From NCBI RefSeq assembly GCF_003121705.1, contig NZ_PYHR01000002.1:1178001-1242000 (forward strand): 64,000 nucleotides of DNA. The letters run 5' to 3'. The position numbers and the translations under genes were made by a program. The notes under the pieces were generated by a model. The model did not search any database and was not told where the DNA came from. It saw only the letters and a list, made by a program, of their open reading frames with translations. Shown here piece after piece: positions 62,298 to 64,000 of the stretch; the stretch's first letter is position 1, and every line of letters starts with the position of its first letter. The stretch is from Serinibacter arcticus. GTDB taxonomy: Bacteria; Actinomycetota; Actinomycetes; Actinomycetales; Beutenbergiaceae.

Positions 62298-62355
62298 GCG
62301 GTCCTCCTGGTGTGGCTGGTGTCGCAGGTCTCGATGAAGCCGCGCGCGGCCCGGC

Positions 62356-64000
62356 TCAGACGAGCGAGGAACCGAGCCCGGCGGAGCGGCGCGACGGCGC
62401 GAGCAGCACCTGGTGACGCTTTTCGCCCGGGGCGTCCGCGGCGGCGTCGCGGCGCGTGTGGGCGCCGAGCGACCCCGTGCGGGCCGCGGCGGCGGCCACG
62501 AGGGCGCGAGCCGCGAGCAGCATGTTGGCGTCCTCGATGTCGCGGGCCGAGAGGCCGAGCATCGCGTCCGGCAGGAGCGACGGCGTCGCGAACCCGGCCA
62601 GCACGCTCGCCGCGCGGGCGAGCCCCTCGCCGTCGCGCGTGAGTCCGGCGTGCTCCCACAGCAGCTCCTGGAGCTGTCCGCGGTCCCAGTCGGCGGCACC
62701 GGGCGCGTCGTCGAGCTCGACGGCGGCGGGCAGCGACCAGGCGCCGTCGGACGGCGCGGCCGCGCGCGGCTCCTCGCCCAGCGCGGCGGCGACCCGACGC
62801 GCGAAGACGGCGGCCTCGAGCAGCGAGTTCGACGCGAGACGGTTGGCGCCGTGGACCCCCGTGCAGGCGACCTCGCCGACCGCCCACAGCCCGGGGACGG
62901 AGGTCCGACCCGCGAGGTCCGTGCGCACGCCGCCCATCCAGTAGTGCGCGGCCGGCGTCACCGGGACGGGCTCGGTCGTGATGTCCAGCCCGCGCTCGGC
63001 GCAGGCCGCCACGATGGTCGGGAAGCGCTGCGCGACGGCGGCGGCCCCCAGCCGGGTGGCGTCCAGCCGGACGGGCGAGCCCTGGCGGGCCTCCTGCTCG
63101 GCGATGGCCCGCGCCACGACGTCGCGCGGGGCGAGCTCGGCGGCCGGGTGGACGTCGACCATGAAGCGGCGACCGGCGTCGTCGATCAGCACCGCACCCT
63201 CGCCGCGGACGGCCTCGGAGACGAGGAAGGGGTGCTCCCCCGCCAGCACGGTGGGGTGGAACTGCACCATCTCGAGGTCGGCGACCTCGGCGCCGGCGCG
63301 CAGCGCGATCGCGACGCCGTCGGCGGTCGCTACCAGCGGGTTGGTGGTGGCCCTGTAGAGCTGGCCGGCGCCACCCGTGGCGAGCACGACGGCGTCGGCA
63401 TCGAGGTGCTCGACGTCGCCCTGCGGCGTGCACACCAGGAGGCCGACGACGGCGGGCGGGCCGCTCGCGTCGGCCGCGCCGGGCAGCGCGTCGTCGTCGG
63501 ACAGGTCGGACAGGTCGGAGAAGGCGTGGGCGTCGTGGCCGGGCGCGTCCTCGTCCCCCTCCCGCACGACGTCGATCGCGTGCGTGTGCTCGCGGATCTC
63601 GATGCGGCGCCCGAGGGCGGCGACGACGAGCGCCCGGACGATCTCGGCCCCGGTGGCGTCACCGCCCGCGCGGAGCACGCGGGGGTAGCTGTGGGCGGCC
63701 TCGAGGGCGCGGCAGAGCACGCCGCCCTCGCGGTCGAAGGTGACACCGAGCTCGAGGAGAGCGTCGATCGCCGTCGGCCCGTCGGCGGCGAGCGCCATCG
63801 CGGCGGCGGGGTCGGACAGCCCGGCCCCGGCGCGACGCGTGTCGCTGACGTGCGCGACGACCGTGTCCGGCTGGGGGCCGACGACGGCGACGCCGCCCTG
63901 GGCCCAGGCGGTGTTCGAGTCCGCGAGCGCACCCTTGGTCACCAGGGTGACCTCGTGCTGCTCGCTCGCCTCGACGGCGGTGAGGAGACCGGCGAGACCC
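62356..64000 (-). CDS. nadB: L-aspartate oxidase, 5' part beyond window
   Basis: FAD enzyme that oxidises L-aspartate to iminoaspartate, the first step of bacterial NAD synthesis. About 548 residues visible; the first residues, with the dinucleotide motif, lie right of the window. Seen: VTLVTKGALADSNTAWAQGGVAVV, HSYPRVLRAGGDATGAEI, VVLATGGAGQLYRATTNP, MVQFHPTVLAG, GEGAVLIDDAGRRFM, VTPAAHYWMGGVRTDLAGRTSVPGLWAVGEVACTGVHGANRLASNSLLEAAVFARR. An acidic insert (GHDAHAFSDLSDLSDDDAL) carries a small repeat. nadB-nadC-desulfurase forms one operon; nadA may lie upstream, outside the window. Confidence 0.97.
   Translation of the reverse strand, partial: GLAGLLTAVEASEQHEVTLVTKGALADSNTAWAQGGVAVVGPQPDTVVAHVSDTRRAGAGLSDPAAAMALAADGPTAIDALLELGVTFDREGGVLCRALEAAHSYPRVLRAGGDATGAEIVRALVVAALGRRIEIREHTHAIDVVREGDEDAPGHDAHAFSDLSDLSDDDALPGAADASGPPAVVGLLVCTPQGDVEHLDADAVVLATGGAGQLYRATTNPLVATADGVAIALRAGAEVADLEMVQFHPTVLAGEHPFLVSEAVRGEGAVLIDDAGRRFMVDVHPAAELAPRDVVARAIAEQEARQGSPVRLDATRLGAAAVAQRFPTIVAACAERGLDITTEPVPVTPAAHYWMGGVRTDLAGRTSVPGLWAVGEVACTGVHGANRLASNSLLEAAVFARRVAAALGEEPRAAAPSDGAWSLPAAVELDDAPGAADWDRGQLQELLWEHAGLTRDGEGLARAASVLAGFATPSLLPDAMLGLSARDIEDANMLLAARALVAAAAARTGSLGAHTRRDAAADAPGEKRHQVLLAPSRRSAGLGSSLV

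Overview
The window is GC-rich (roughly 70-75 % by eye) and gene-dense. It reads as the chromosome of an actinobacterium, most likely in the order Micrococcales; I cannot name the genus. The clues are the DUF2017-clpS pair, the helicase-DUF3039 pair, F420-type PPOX and DUF4916 proteins, IdeR-like iron boxes, a guanidine-III riboswitch, many GTG starts and many apparently leaderless starts (a TANNNT-like hexamer 6-8 nt before the start codon). I see no insertion sequence, prophage, integrase, rRNA or CRISPR array.

Layout. 1-6.8 kb: start of a GH1 beta-glycosidase, a divergent SufE/rhodanese pair, the anaerobic ribonucleotide reductase nrdDG behind a NrdR box, and a GDPD phosphodiesterase. 6.8-11.6 kb: tRNA-Lys, tRNA-His and tRNA-Leu mixed with a BCCT transporter, an ATP-grasp protein, orn and bcp. 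11.7-14.7 kb: small conserved proteins and a divergent HxlR/SnoaL pair. 14.8-18.8 kb: an operon rph-rdgB-phosphotransferase-ABC-F. 18.9-24.3 kb: ppc, then murI-MBL and clpS-DUF2017. 24.4-30 kb: an iron/heme theme (secreted HtaA-SLH protein and a HemS-like protein, each behind an IdeR-like box) around a FixCX-like pair and pncB. 30-36.3 kb: helicase-DUF3039, an ABC exporter with a frameshifted permease, HU, and two SMR exporters behind the riboswitch. 36.4-45.7 kb: an IclR regulator divergent from a sugar-acid operon (kduI, kduD, a ribose-type ABC importer, aldehyde dehydrogenase). 45.7-48.5 kb: tautomerase, CPBP protein, UDG-like and PPOX proteins, then tmRNA. 48.6-58 kb: LLM oxidoreductase, DoxX, DUF2207, then smpB, DUF6882, an M23 hydrolase, ftsX, ftsE and prfB. 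57.9-60 kb: a YtrA-type gntR-ABC operon. 60-60.24 kb: two facing short-repeat arrays. 60.2-64 kb: nadB-nadC-cysteine desulfurase.

Two things deserve attention. First, three genes (permease 32434-34070, DUF2207 gene 50189-52098, permease 57940-58715) each carry a one-base loss at a G/C run; tRNA-Lys also looks one G short, and the CPBP gene start fits the same defect. This pattern suggests sequencing or assembly indels more than true gene decay, and it affects how the genes should be read. Second, the most informative regulatory elements are a guanidine-III riboswitch, two IdeR-like boxes on heme genes, a NrdR box, IclR-type palindromes, and a family of 21-22 bp GAGGGG tandem repeats at two intergenic loci. 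I did not find a gene system that I can defend as wholly new.
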